Source: Zingiber officinale (lineage: Eukaryota > Streptophyta > Magnoliopsida > Zingiberales > Zingiberaceae). Taken from it: a DNA stretch of 64,000 nt. Positions 49,253 to 60,339 of this stretch are shown piece by piece. The stretch spans positions 17,781,317 to 17,845,316 of the forward strand of contig NC_055996.1 in assembly GCF_018446385.1 (NCBI RefSeq), given 5' to 3'. A model generated the notes under the pieces. That model did no database searches, was not told the DNA's origin, and saw nothing but the letters and a program-made list of their open reading frames with translations. The position numbers and the translations under genes were made by a program. Within the stretch, counting starts at the first letter, position 1, and every line of letters begins with the position of its first letter.

Positions 49253-49483
49253 GAGATAGAGACAAAGACAAAGAAGTTCATATTGTCTTTCAAAATGTAT
49301 TAATTGAGCATTTATAGGAACAATATAGTAATTCGGAAAGTTAAAGTCCCATAATATTGTATTTTCAATTAAGTGTCATTATTTATTTTAAATAAAAATT
49401 AATAAAATATTTTATCCCAATTGTATGATTTTATAATATTTTAAAAATATATTTATGTCTGAACAATTATGTAATAAAAATGA

Positions 49484-49513
49484 AAATCATATATATATAT
49501 ATATATATATATA
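49484..49513. repeat. AT microsatellite
   Basis: About thirteen AT units in an AT-rich stretch (49260-49700) between the transposase stop and the right end of PIF element 1. Nothing else was seen there. Confidence 0.95.
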
Positions 49514-49705
49514 GAATTTTAAAAAAAATAACATAAAATATCAATGAAGTGTTAATTTTAAATATAATAATTATCATATAAAAATGTTAATAAATTAAAA
49601 TATATGTTGATAATTAAATTATAAATAAGAAAAAATAATATATTCTAATGAATATTCATTTTTGGTGCGATGGTGTGACTGAGTTGGAGCTTAAATAGTA
49701 TTTGG

Positions 49706-51013
49706 TGTTGATGCGGGAAGCATCCGACGATCGAACCCAAGTTTGATAATTGCAAAGGGTTCAAAGTTAAATCTTGTTGTTATCTAACATGTTGAATGAG
49801 TGTTTCAGGAAAGTCCTAACTGTGGTTAGGCAGGTGAAAACCCTAGGGGGTGGTAACCCTAGGTAGAGAAAAGTCCTAGCTGCGGTTAGGCAAAGGGAAA
49901 ACCCTAGGGGGCGGTAACCCTAGGTCATAGGGGGTGGTAACCCTATGCGGAAAGTCTTGGCAGGTCGATGGCTTCAGGCAAAAGTCCTAGGGGGTGGTAA
50001 CCCTAGGTGGAAAGTCCTGGTGTCGCGAACCAGGTGAAAGACTGGACTAGCCGGGAAACGGATGTCCAGCAGAAAGTCCGGAAGCGTCGAGTGCTGAGCA
50101 AAAGTCCAGTCGATCTGGAGGATCACACTGGCAACAGGTAAATCTCCTGAGTGGAGTAGATGAGGACGCGTTCCCCGTAGAGGGAACAGTAGGCGTCGGG
50201 TCGACCTAGGGTTTCCAGTCGAAAAACCGAAGTCAGGCTCAGATAGTTCGGAGACTATCATTATCACTTCTATTATGCTTTATGTGCTAACTTTGTGCTG
50301 CAGGGTATATTTGGGATTAATGTATCTTGCAGGGACCAAAGTACAAAGATTAACCTCGGATGAATAATGTCCGAGGCGCCTCCATGGAGCTTGGAGGCGC
50401 CTCGGGTGCAAAAGCTGACCTGGCCGCAAAGCAGGGCTGCAGGCGCCTCGGTTGGCTATGGAGGCGCCTTGGAAGGCGCCTTGAAGACCTATGAAGGCGC
50501 CTTCAAGGTGATAAGCGCAGAATAGTCAGCGCTCATCTGCACGGTGGACTCAGAGCTATGGAGGCGCCTTCGGAGGCTTTCAAGGCGCCTTGGATGCCCT
50601 TTATAAGGGGTCTTCGAGCAGCAGTGAAGATCAACAACTTCCAAGTTTCCATTCTGTTGTGTTCTGCTCAAGTACTGCTTCCGAAGTGCTGTTGCAACAT
50701 TCCGACGACCCGGAGCTCAGATTTCTTTTCTACTACTGTTGTCAGTATAATTTTAATTGCAGTTAAATTTGTAATTAGTTTGTAATATTCATACGAGCTT
50801 ATAGTTGTTGCCCACGGAAAGCGATCAAGGATCGCGGGCCTTCGAGTAGGAGTTGACCTAGGCTCCGAACGAAGTAAACGACCGTGTTATTGTGTTTGTT
50901 TCCTTTATTCCGCTGCGTTAATTACTCGACGAACATTTTACGATTCCGATAATCGAACGATTTAGCCACGAGCGCTATTCACCCCCCCCCTCTAGCGCGA
51001 TCTCGATCCATCA
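49706..51013 (+). repeat. 5' LTR of the young Sirevirus-like element
   Basis: It begins TGTTGATGCGGGAAGCATCC and ends CGATCCATCA. The 5' part has repeated CCCTAGGGGGTGGTAACCCT units (49836-50015). U3 has at least eight GGCGCC-centred palindromes (50372-50588) just before TTTATAA (50600-50606). A C-run lies near the end (50981-50990). Confidence 0.94.
50600..50606 (+). promoter_or_regulatory. TATA box of the young LTR
   Basis: TTTATAA within CCCTTTATAAGGGG, itself palindromic, directly after the GGCGCC cluster. The same site in the 3' LTR is at 57332-57338. Confidence 0.6.
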
Positions 51014-51015
51014 AT

Positions 51016-51027
51016 TGGTATCAGAGC
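51016..51027 (+). promoter_or_regulatory. Primer binding site, initiator tRNA-Met
   Basis: TGGTATCAGAGC two bases after the 5' LTR. Confidence 0.92.
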
Positions 51028-51376
51028 AGGGTCGCTTTGAACTGGTGCAACCAGCATTCAAGCATTTTTCGTCGCTTTGTCGTTTGTATAGGTTAAAAAT
51101 AAAATCTTACGCCTTTCATTTTTTTCCCTGCAAAATTATTTTTGAAAAATTCATTTTCATCCTTTCACGGTTTATTAGTATTGATAAAATATTGAATTTG
51201 GCAAAATTTGAAATAATATTTTTTAAATATTTTTTAATAATATTTTATTAATATTTTATTATTTTTTCTCGAAACTAGTGAACTTCTATTTCTATCCTTC
51301 CATACCGCACTACTAATCCAGGATCAAGTCCTGGTACATTTTTTTGCTATTTTTTTGTGTGCAAGGTTCTTTTAAA

Positions 51377-52567
51377 ATGGCATTCCAAGAAGGATTCTGC
51401 ACCGTCCGACCGCCGCTCTTTTCTGTCGAGGACTTTGGATATTGGAAGAACCGGATGGAATACCATCTCAAGACGCAAGTCGAGATGTGGATCATCATCC
51501 AGACCGGACTCGAACTTCCATGTGACAACACCGGAAAACTTATCTCATGCATCAACTGGGATTCTAGCACAATGAAAAAAGTTGAAGCCGATGCCAAAGC
51601 AACCTGCATGCTACAATGTAGCCTAACCAATGAAGAACTGAACCGCATCGGCCCCTTCGCAAGTGCAAAAGAGTTGTGGCAAAAGTTGATGGAACTACAC
51701 GAGGGCACTTCCGACGCTCAAGTAAGTAAGCATAATTTAATAAATGATTTATTTGAATTAGATGAGCAGAATAATACTACTTCGGCCGAGGAAGGTATTA
51801 CGATGGTTGCAGGTACAAGTAAGACAGAGGAAAATATATGGTCTGAGTCTTCAGATGAATCCGGGTCCGATGAAGAAGGACCGACGAGCTTCCTCGCTCT
51901 ACCAGTACTAGCAACCGTGGCGGAAACTGAGTCCGAGTATGAGTCAGAAACCGAGAGCGAATCCGGGACTGAGTCTGATCGAAGCCACGAATCCGCATTC
52001 ATTTCCGAAGGACCAAAACCCACTGTAAGTTCACTACTCGCAGAATTTCAATTAGATAACTTGCATGAATTATTACCTTACTTAGTAAAAAAGTTGGCTA
52101 AATCCAACGTCCGGGTTAAGTCGCTCCAAAAGGAGGTAACAGCCCTTAAGGAAGTGACTGACTCGAGCTCTTTAACTGAGTCAGTTCAAATTGGAAGTTC
52201 AACTCAAGTCCAACAACTTGAGGAAGAAAATTCCAATTTGAAAGCTCAAATTAAAGAACTCAAGGACACGTTGGAACGGTTCACCTTGGGCTCCAAGAAT
52301 CTGGATCTGATTCTTGGAAAACAGCGAGCCGTTTACAACAAAACTGGACTTGGATTTAAAACTAAAATAAAATACAAATCATTTTTATCAATAGTTAATA
52401 GAAATAATAGAAAAATTGTCCAAGCATGGGTACCAAAATCCAACTTGGTTAATCAAGTTGGAACTGGTCACTATTGGGTCCCCAAGGATCAAGTTTATTA
52501 CCTTGATAGACCATATCGAGGCTATGATCCAGGGGGAGCTAATAGAAAAACAATATTAAGAACATAA
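51377..52567 (+). CDS. Shortened Sirevirus-like gag, open frame
   Basis: 396 codons without a stop. The ATG at 51377 starts MAFQEGFCTVRPPLFSVEDF, matching the gag start region of the relative at 5690. An upstream ATG in the same frame (51344) lies in the leader and is less likely. Residues 1-120 are the N-terminal UBN2 part (GYWKNRMEYHL, ELWQKLMELHEGTS). The capsid core that follows in the minus-strand relative (5150-5330 region) is absent, joining directly to NTTSAEEGITMVAG. The CX2CX4HX4C knuckle is absent too. An acidic Ser/Glu stretch (about 160-215), a predicted coiled coil (about 235-305, LEEENSNLKAQIKELKDTLE) and the tail AWVPKSNLVNQVGTGHYWVP follow. What it could do without core and knuckle is unknown; it may be a by-product of a recent copy. 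Confidence 0.75.
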   Translation: MAFQEGFCTVRPPLFSVEDFGYWKNRMEYHLKTQVEMWIIIQTGLELPCDNTGKLISCINWDSSTMKKVEADAKATCMLQCSLTNEELNRIGPFASAKELWQKLMELHEGTSDAQVSKHNLINDLFELDEQNNTTSAEEGITMVAGTSKTEENIWSESSDESGSDEEGPTSFLALPVLATVAETESEYESETESESGTESDRSHESAFISEGPKPTVSSLLAEFQLDNLHELLPYLVKKLAKSNVRVKSLQKEVTALKEVTDSSSLTESVQIGSSTQVQQLEEENSNLKAQIKELKDTLERFTLGSKNLDLILGKQRAVYNKTGLGFKTKIKYKSFLSIVNRNNRKIVQAWVPKSNLVNQVGTGHYWVPKDQVYYLDRPYRGYDPGGANRKTILRT

Positions 52568-54600
52568 TTCAAATTAATATTCAAATTAAATTTGAAATTA
52601 AATTCAAAATTCAAAATTCAATTAAAAAATCAAAATTAAATTCAAAATTCAATTAAAAATTAAAAATTAAATTCAAAATTCAATTAAAATTTCGAAATTA
52701 AATTAAAAAAATTCAAAATTCAAAATTCAATTAAAAATTTGAAATTAAATTAAATTCGAAATTCAATTCGAAATTAATTCAAAATTAAAAGTAAATTTCA
52801 ACTTAAGTTAAATAAAAATAGATGGAGGATCCAGACTCGCTGGCACCCCCAACTGAACTACCCGACAGGGTAACTAAACCTAATCTACCCGAAATGGGTA
52901 AAACAAGAGTAGATTACCCGGCAGGGTAATTAAGGTTAGATCAAAACGGACTAGGTTTAACTTGACCCACAGTACTGGTGAAGCTTTTGGATGATAGTAC
53001 GTTAGGGAAGCTTGGGCATCGCATGTCTAGAAAGATATGGCTTCGACCTGGTGCATTTGGCCAAGTGGAACTGACCGAAGCTACCCTTAAATGGATCCTA
53101 ACTAGTTAGACCAAGGTTTAGTATTAAGCTCAATGGGTAGGACTATTTGGGAAACCTCGAAGGCATGGTTACTTTAATGAGTACCTTGTGACTCACCATA
53201 GCCCAGAAGTTTATCTAAAGAATGCTTACTTGTTGAACCCAAAGCTAAACCTGAATCTAACACAAAGTTAAACCAAACCATTAAATTGAACCTCAATTCA
53301 TCTCACAACAATTATAGGGTTCCCTGATTGATAATTTTAGATCGGGTCAGATGACTAGGAAATTAAATTATTAAAATTGACTTAACTTAAATCAAGTTAA
53401 TTAAAAATTAAATTATTTTAACTTGAATTATTTTCAAATCTAAATTATTTTAAAACTCAATTTCTAAATCATTCTAAATTGTATAAAATTATTTTTCAAA
53501 TTTAATTAACTTTAAAATTATCTTTCAAAAATTATTTTTCAAATTTAATTAACTTTAAAATTATTTTTCAAAATTATTTTAAACTCAATCCTTTCAAAAA
53601 TATTTCAAAATTATTTTAAAAAACTTAATTATTTTAAAACTTAATTTCTTAATCATTTTAAAATCTTTTCAAAACTTAATTTTAAAATCTTTTCAAACTT
53701 AATTTTAAAATCTTTTCAAAACTTAATTTCTTAATCATTTTAAAATAATTTCAAAACTTAATTTTAAAATCTTTTCAAAACTTAATTTTAAAATCTTTTC
53801 AAAACTTAATTTTAAAATATTTTCAAAATTATTTTAAAATCTTTTCAAACTTAATTTTAAAATCTTTTCAAAACTAAATTTCAAAATCATTTTAAAATCT
53901 TTTTAAAACTTAATTTCAAAATTATTTTAAAATCTTTTTAAAACTTAATTTCAAAATTATTTTAAAATCTTTTCAAAACTTAATTTCTTAATCATTTTAA
54001 AATCTTTTCAAAACTTAATTTTAAAATCTTTTCAAAACTTAATTTTAAAATCTGTTCAAAATTATTTTAAAATCTTTTCAAACTTAATTTTAAAATCCTT
54101 TCAAAACTAAATTTCAAAATCATTTTAAAATATTTTTAAAACTTAATTTCAAAATTATTTTAAAATCTTTTCAAAACTTAATTTCTTAATCATTTTAAAA
54201 TCTTTTCAAAACTTAATTTTAAAATCTTTTCAAACTTAATTTTAAAATCTTTTCAAAACTTAATTTCTTAATCATTTTAAAATCTTTTCAAAACTTAATT
54301 TTAAAATCTTTTTAAAACTAAATTTCAAAATCATTTTAAATCTTTTCAAAACTAAATTTCACAATTATTTGAAAAATCATTTCAAAATCATTTTAAATCT
54401 TTTCAAAACTAAATTTCAAAATTATTTGAAAAACCATTTCAAAATTATTTAAAAATCTTTTCAAAATCAATTTCAAAATTATTTGAAAAATCATTTTAAA
54501 ATCTTTTCAGAATTTAATGTCAAAATCATTTAAAAATCTTTTTAAAACTTAATTTCAAAAATATTTTTAAAATATTAAAAAAAAATTATTTGAAATTCAA
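52568..54600. repeat. AT-rich tandem arrays in the young element
   Basis: From 52568 to 52800 there are short repeats of AAATTCAAAATTCAATT. From about 53440 to 54560 there is a long imperfect array of TTTTAAAATCTTTTCAAAAC followed by TTAA, in units of about 24-37 bases. There is no reading frame of note. The stretch between them (52820-53340) is less repetitive and shows no gene. Confidence 0.85.
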
Positions 54601-56400
54601 AACTTATGTTTTATATCAACTGCAAAGTAAACTCCATCTCACACTTACTCATATGCTAAACATGCTTGTTAATCTAGAATGAGTGAGATGGAAAGATAGG
54701 AAAATAATTTTTTTTAACATCTCATGCTTGGACTCCTGAACTCAAAGAATTTATTAAAAGGCATTAATTAAGGGGGAGTGATTTTAAGTTGGTTTTAAAA
54801 TTAATTTTTCTTTAAAATAAAATTTTGACTTGACCTCAAAATTAAAAACTATTTTTACTCATCTTCAAAAATTCAGGTTATTTTTAACTTAACTTTAAAA
54901 TTAAAATTATTTGTGACCTGGCTTTTAAATTACAACTCTTCTAGAATGTTTTCAAAGTCTAGTACTTAATCAAGTCTTCTTTAACTAAGCTTAGTTAGAC
55001 TATACTCTAAACTTAGCTATTTGGAAAGAAGTTCTCTCAAGGCAATCATTTTTAAACTGAATATTTAACTAAGTATTTTCAAATCTAGCTAAGTACTTTT
55101 TAAAGTTTTCAAAAAAAAAAAACAAAAAGGAAATTTAGCTAAGTGTCTCTCAAAGCAATTGTTTTCAAATGCTAAGTTTTTTCCAAAGTATTCTCAAATT
55201 TTCATCTATGTTTTTTTAAGATTAAATACTTAACAAAACTATTATCTTCATAAGTATTTTAAAAGTAAAAATCTTAGCTAAACTCCCTCTTTAAAAACTA
55301 AGAATTTAAAGTGTTGTGATATCACTTAGTTACTTGTTAAAGACAAAAATAACCTTATATTAGCTAAAAGTATCTCTCAAACTAAAGGAAATGGAAATAT
55401 TAAGATTAAGATTACTTGTACTTTAGGGCTCTGATACCTGATCAACACCAATTAGACATGCTTGGACTTAAGGACCAACTAAATAAATAACCTAAATTAA
55501 AATATTAGCTACTCTCCCTCTTCAACCTAAAAATTAACAAGTTCTTTTTCAAAAATAAGTATTATTTTATTCAAAATTAAGCTAAGTCCCTTTTCATTTA
55601 AGCTATATTTTCAAAATTCAATGTTTGCAAAAGGCTTAGCTAAGTGATTCATAGAGCAACTTTCTCAAACTTAGCCACCTTTATAAATTTTGGCTAAAGT
55701 ACTTTTCTAAGTTACCTCTTAGATTCATTCTATACTTAGCTAAAAGTATTAAAAGCATATTTCTTTACTTGCAAAATTTAACTCATGGCTTTCAAAAGAT
55801 TTTTGCTAAGTATAATGAGACTTCAAATTTCTTTAAACATAATCTGGCTTCAAAAATCCTTTAAAATCTAGCTAAGTTTTTTTTTCTAAATTTAATTAAG
55901 TATTTTTTTCATAAAACAACTAAGTTTAATAAGAGGCTAAAGTCATCCTTCAAAGTCATCCATACATTAGCCTTTTTAACTTAAGAGAAAAATATTCCTT
56001 GTTAAGTTCTCTTTCTCCCTTAACTAACAAATTTTCAGTAAAATTTTATTATAAGTGTTACACAAGCATTTTTTTCAAAGACTAAATCTGTTTTTTTTTC
56101 TAAAAAACTTAAAACTTGCCTTCAACGGGCTTATTTTTTGATATATGGCAAAGGGGGAGAGTAGGAAATTCAAAAGTAAAAAATGTTGCTTTTATTAAGG
56201 GGGAGAGTAAAAAAAAAATTCAAAAGTAAAAAAAATTCAAAAAGAAAGTCCTTTATTAAGGGGGAGCGTCACAAAGTTTAAGTGTTAGCTTAAGTTATGT
56301 TTTTATTTGAATTTATATACTTAAGCTTGATCACTTAAAATCTTTTAATATATCTTATACATTTGTTTTACTTAACTTTGAATTTGGGTTGCCATAATCA
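54600..56400 (+). other. Non-coding interior with multiple polypurine motifs
   Basis: AAGGGGGAG occurs at 54770-54778, 56151-56159, 56197-56205 and 56258-56266, and AAAAAGGAGGAGAT adjoins the 3' LTR (56400-56413). The rest is AT-rich with many CTAAGT/AGCTAAGT words and no coding sequence. This repeat of the polypurine motif marks the element as Sirevirus-like. Confidence 0.75.
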
Positions 56401-56413
56401 AAAAGGAGGAGAT

Positions 56414-57745
56414 TGTTGGTGCGGGAAGCATCCGACGATCGAACCCAAGTTTTGATAATTGCAAAGGGTTCAAAGTTAAGTCTTGTTGTTATCTAACATG
56501 TTGAATGAGTGTTTCAGGAAAGTCCTAACTGCGGTTAGGCAGGTGAAAACCCTAGGGGGTGGTAACCCTAGGTCCTAGGGGGTGGTAACCCTAGGTAGAG
56601 AAAAGTCCTAGCTGCGGTTAGGCAAAGGGAAAACCCTAGGGGGCGGTAACCCTAGGTCATAGGGGGTGGTAACCCTATGCGGAAAGTCTTGGCAGGTCGA
56701 TGGCTTCAGGCAAAAGTCCTAGGGGGTGGTAACCCTAGGTGGAAAGTCCTGGTGTCGCGAACCAGGTGAAAGACTGGACTAGCCGGGAAACGGATGTCCA
56801 GCAGAAAGTCCGGAAGCGTCGAGTGCTGAGTAAAAGTCCAGTCGATCTGGAGGATCGCACTGGCAACAGGTAAATCTCCTGAGTGGAGTAGATGAGGACG
56901 CGTTCCCCGTAGAGGGAACAGTAGGCGTCGGGTCGACCTAGGGTTTCCAGTCGAAAAACCGAAGTCAGGCTCAGATAGTTCGGAGACTATCATTATCACT
57001 TCTATTATGCTTTATGTGCTAACTTTGTGCTGCAGGGTATATTTGGGATTAATGTATCTTGCAGGGACCAAAGTACAAAGATTAACCTCGGATGAATAAT
57101 GTCCGAGGCGCCTCCATGGAGCTTGGAGGCGCCTCGGGTGCAAAAGCTGACCTGGCCGCAAAGCAGGGCTGCAGGCGCCTCGGTTGGCTATGGAGGCGCC
57201 TTGGAAGGCGCCTTGAAGACCTATGAAGGCGCCTTCAAGGTGATAAGCGCAGAATGGTCAGCGCTCATCTGCACGGTAGACTCGGAGCTATGGAGGTGCC
57301 TTCGGAGGCTTTCAAGGCGCCTTGGATGCCCTTTATAAGGGGTCTTCGAGCAGCAGTGAAGATCAACAACTTCCAAGCTTCCATTCTATTGTGTTCTACT
57401 CAAGTACTGCTTCCGAAGTGCTGTTGCAACATTCCGACGACCCGGAGCTCAGATTTCTTTTCTACTACTGTTGTCGGTATAATTTTAATTGCAGTTAAAT
57501 TTGTAATTAGTTTGTAATATTCATACGAGCTTATAGTTGTTGCTCACGGAAAGCGATCAAGGATCGCGGGCCTTCGAGTAGGTGTCGACCTAGGCTCCGA
57601 ACGAAGTAAACGACCGTGTTCTTGTGTTTGTTTCTTTTATTCCGCTGCGTTAATTACTCGACGAACATTTTACGATTCTGATAATCGAACGATTTAGCCA
57701 CGAGCGCTATTCACCCCCCCCCTCTAGCGCGATCTCGATCCACCA
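56414..57745 (+). repeat. 3' LTR of the young Sirevirus-like element
   Basis: 1332 bases, nearly identical to the 5' LTR. It has one additional 24-base unit (around 56567-56592) in the CCCTAGGGGG..TAACCCTAGG repeats. Confidence 0.94.
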
Positions 57746-57818
57746 TTTGGTACTAAAATTATACTATTTTGATATGAAAACTATACTAAAGATGGTGTTT
57801 TGTGGTTGAAGATGATCT

Positions 57819-58090
57819 TAGGGCATCTCCAAATTCTAATACATGATTTTTGAGAGGTTTATTAAATAAAAAAACTGAATAAAAAAACTCTAATCATTGT
57901 GAGCATGAGATCTAAAATTTTAATTAAACAACCATGGTGAAATTTGAAATTTATTTTTTTCTCTTAAAATTAGTAATATAGATAGGACCATTGGAAATAA
58001 AGATGCATAATTTGATAATGTAGGATCTACAAATGTTCGAGGGGTTTTCTAGTCGAGAAAGAAACCAGTCGTCTACTTAAAGGATATCCT
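57819..58090. other. Spacer between the two PIF elements
   Basis: 57845-58030 is the diverged direct copy of 27545-27720. No gene is seen. Confidence 0.5.
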
Positions 58091-58869
58091 TAACAGGCTG
58101 TTTGGGAGGAGGGGAGGGAAGGGGAGGATAAATAAGGGGAAGGGAAACTTGAACCCTTGTTTGGGAGAAAGTGAGTTAAGGAAAGAATTTGTTACACCCC
58201 GATTTGGGGTGTAACGAAAGGTAAAGAAAACTAAAAAAATGATTTTCCAATTTTACCCTTGTTTTGTTATATTAATCTCAAATTTGTTGTTTGTTAGGTA
58301 TTCTTTCTGCGCTATCAGACGAGAAAAGCTCGCATCGTCGACTCCAATAGCTCTCACTCCACGGCGTCGGCACCGACCCTCATCGAATCTCTCCGAGGAA
58401 AGGTAACCTTTATCTTTTCTTCTTCGTGTATTCTCTATTGTGCTAGGTTGTGTCTCGGTGTTACAATCCGGCCAAATTTTCCTTTTGTCAAAACTAATAT
58501 TACGTGATCTTTTCTTCTTCGCGTATCCTTCCCTGTTTTGCTATTATTTTTGGTTGGATTTTTTGATTTTATTTTGCCTCCCTACTCATCTCATCTTCCT
58601 CGATGGAGTTTCCAACAATGTACATCCCATTGGTGAAGTTTCCAACCATCTACATCTTTTTAATTTCTGCAACTTTGCTCATCTCATCTTTCTCCTTCCC
58701 AAATATCAATTCATTTTTTTTACATAATTGAATTTATTTATTTTTACTTAATTGAATTCATAGAATTCAATTCATTTTTTTTTACAGAATCTCTTTGTAA
58801 TTTATTTTATTTTTTATTTATTTGATTATTGATGGGTGATCAAAATGGAAAATATAATGATTTTTTAAA

Positions 58870-60182
58870 TTGCATCATATGCATCAACTCACATATGCAC
58901 AAGTGGTTTGTTTGTTTGCGACTTGGTATGCACAAAATAGGCACAAACAAAATAGCAAAATTCCTCGTATTGTACCGTTAGAAGGGGAACGTGTGCGAAG
59001 TAAACTAATGACAAAAGTGTTAACTAATTATCAATATCGTAGTATAATTAGAATGGATCCTTCTGCATTTATGGAATTGTGTAATCTTTTAGTTAAAGAA
59101 GGTGGTTTATAACCCACAATAAGAATCACTATGGAAGAACAAGTAGCAAAATCGCTCTATTTACTAGGTTACAATGTTACAAATCGTGGACTTGACTTTT
59201 TTTTCTATCGATCGGGAGAAACAGTGAGTCGACATTTCCATAATGTTTTAATAGTTATAATTTGGAGGATAAATTTCTCAAACAACCGGATGGGTCACAA
59301 GTTTCTTTAGACATTTTCAATATAAATTGATTCTATCCATTTTTTAAGGTGAAAATATTATTCTTATCCTTTGACTACTATAGATTCATGTCTATATATT
59401 CATAATTATTAATAGTTTAGACATGGTATATCAGGATTGTGTTGGAGCAATAGATGGAACACATATTCGAGTTAAAGTTTCTTCCTTTGATGCCCCAAAG
59501 ATTCATGGTAGAAAGGATTTTCCAACACAAAATATTTTAGCAACATGCATATTTGATCTGAAATTCACTTATGTTTTAGATGGGTGGGAAGGGACAACAT
59601 CTGACTTGAGAATAATAAAAAATACATTAATCAGACAAGATTATCTTAAATTTCAGAAGGTAAATTAAATGACAAATGTTGTTATTAGGCTTTCCTTGCT
59701 TTCACAATTTAATAACACATAAGTTTTGTTAGGAAAATACTATCTTATTGATGTTGGATTAATGTTGAAGAGTGGTCTTATTACATCATATCGAGGAGAA
59801 CATTACCATTTGAAAGAATATAGTCGCAATCCACCACAAAATGCTCGAGAGTTATTTAATCTTCGACATTCTTCTTTGCGCAATGCAATTGAAAGAGCTT
59901 TTGGAGTTGTTAAGAAGAGATTTGCTATTATAAGAAGTTCAACGGAGCCACATTATGGAATTGAAATTTAAAAAAAAATTATTCTCTGTTGTATTTTACA
60001 CAATTACTTAATTAATATTGATCTAGATGAGGGGTTGCTTACCGAGGTTGATGCTGAACTTAATAATAATAGTGAACATCAAGAGGAAAATCGTAGTAAT
60101 AAAGATGACATTGAAGATGCAAGAAAGGGAGAATTACTTAGGGATTCCATAGCTGCGACTATGTGGTTAGATTATAATATGT
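58870..60182 (+). pseudogene. PIF/Harbinger DDE transposase (ALP1-like)
   Basis: Exon-like pieces in order: 58870-59270 with the N-terminal helix-turn-helix part (MDPSAFMELCNLLVKEGGL, a TAA, then TMEEQVAKSLYLLGYN and FFYRSGETVSRHFHNVL); 59423-59660 with CVGAIDGTHIRVKVSSFDAP (first Asp), DFPTQNILATCIFDLKFTYV and GWEGTTSDLRIIKN (second Asp); 59735-60182 with YYLIDVGLMLKSGLITSYRG, YHLKEYSRNPPQNARELFNL, SSLRNAIERAFGVVKKRFAI (catalytic Glu) and a C-terminal acidic tail. The catalytic DDE set is complete. Breaks are the TAA at 59110 and a TAA near 59968. The gaps at 59270-59420 and 59661-59731 are probably introns, though their phase was not settled by hand. Confidence 0.82.
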
Positions 60183-60339
60183 GATATTTATGTTTATATA
60201 TTTATCTTGTAGTTTTGGACAAATTCTCATGTAATTGGATGATTGTGAATGTTGACATTTTAATTTATTATGTTACTTGAATTTTATGTCATATGATTGT
60301 ATATGTGATTGTGTGTTTGATTGCTACTATATTTTTATT

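Larger units (their letters stand above)
49706..57745 (+). mobile_element. Young Sirevirus-like gag-only LTR element
   Basis: The 5' LTR is 49706-51013, primer site 51016-51027, gag 51377-52567, AT-rich non-coding interior 52568-56390, polypurine motifs, and 3' LTR 56414-57745. The TSD is TTTGG (49701-49705, 57746-57750). The LTRs differ by about 18-20 substitutions by hand count, nearly all transitions, plus one 24-base unit. This indicates a recent insertion. No protease, integrase, reverse transcriptase or RNase H is present, so it is non-autonomous. It interrupts the right end of PIF element 1. Confidence 0.93.
27840..57818 (+). mobile_element. PIF/Harbinger element 1, inflated by nested insertions
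   Basis: The element consists of 27840-29267, 48780-49705 and 57751-about 57818, roughly 2.4 kb once insertions are removed. The ends look like a loose inverted pair: CAACTCCAATCAATACACC at 27842 and the complement of GGTGTTTTGTGGTTGAAGAT at 57793. It carries an ALP1-like DDE transposase in two halves. Termini and TSD are not exact, so the outer limits are approximate. Insertions are the solo-LTR element at 29268-48774 (with others inside it) and the Sirevirus-like element at 49706-57745. Confidence 0.75.

Noticed and set aside
49974-50267. 97-codon minus-strand open frame found in both young LTRs (also 56706-56999)
   Set aside because: The LTRs are near identical because the insertion is recent, so the shared frame is not independent evidence of coding.
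51718-52023. Minus-strand open frames opposite gag
   Set aside because: Shadows of the Ser/Glu-rich part of gag on the plus strand.
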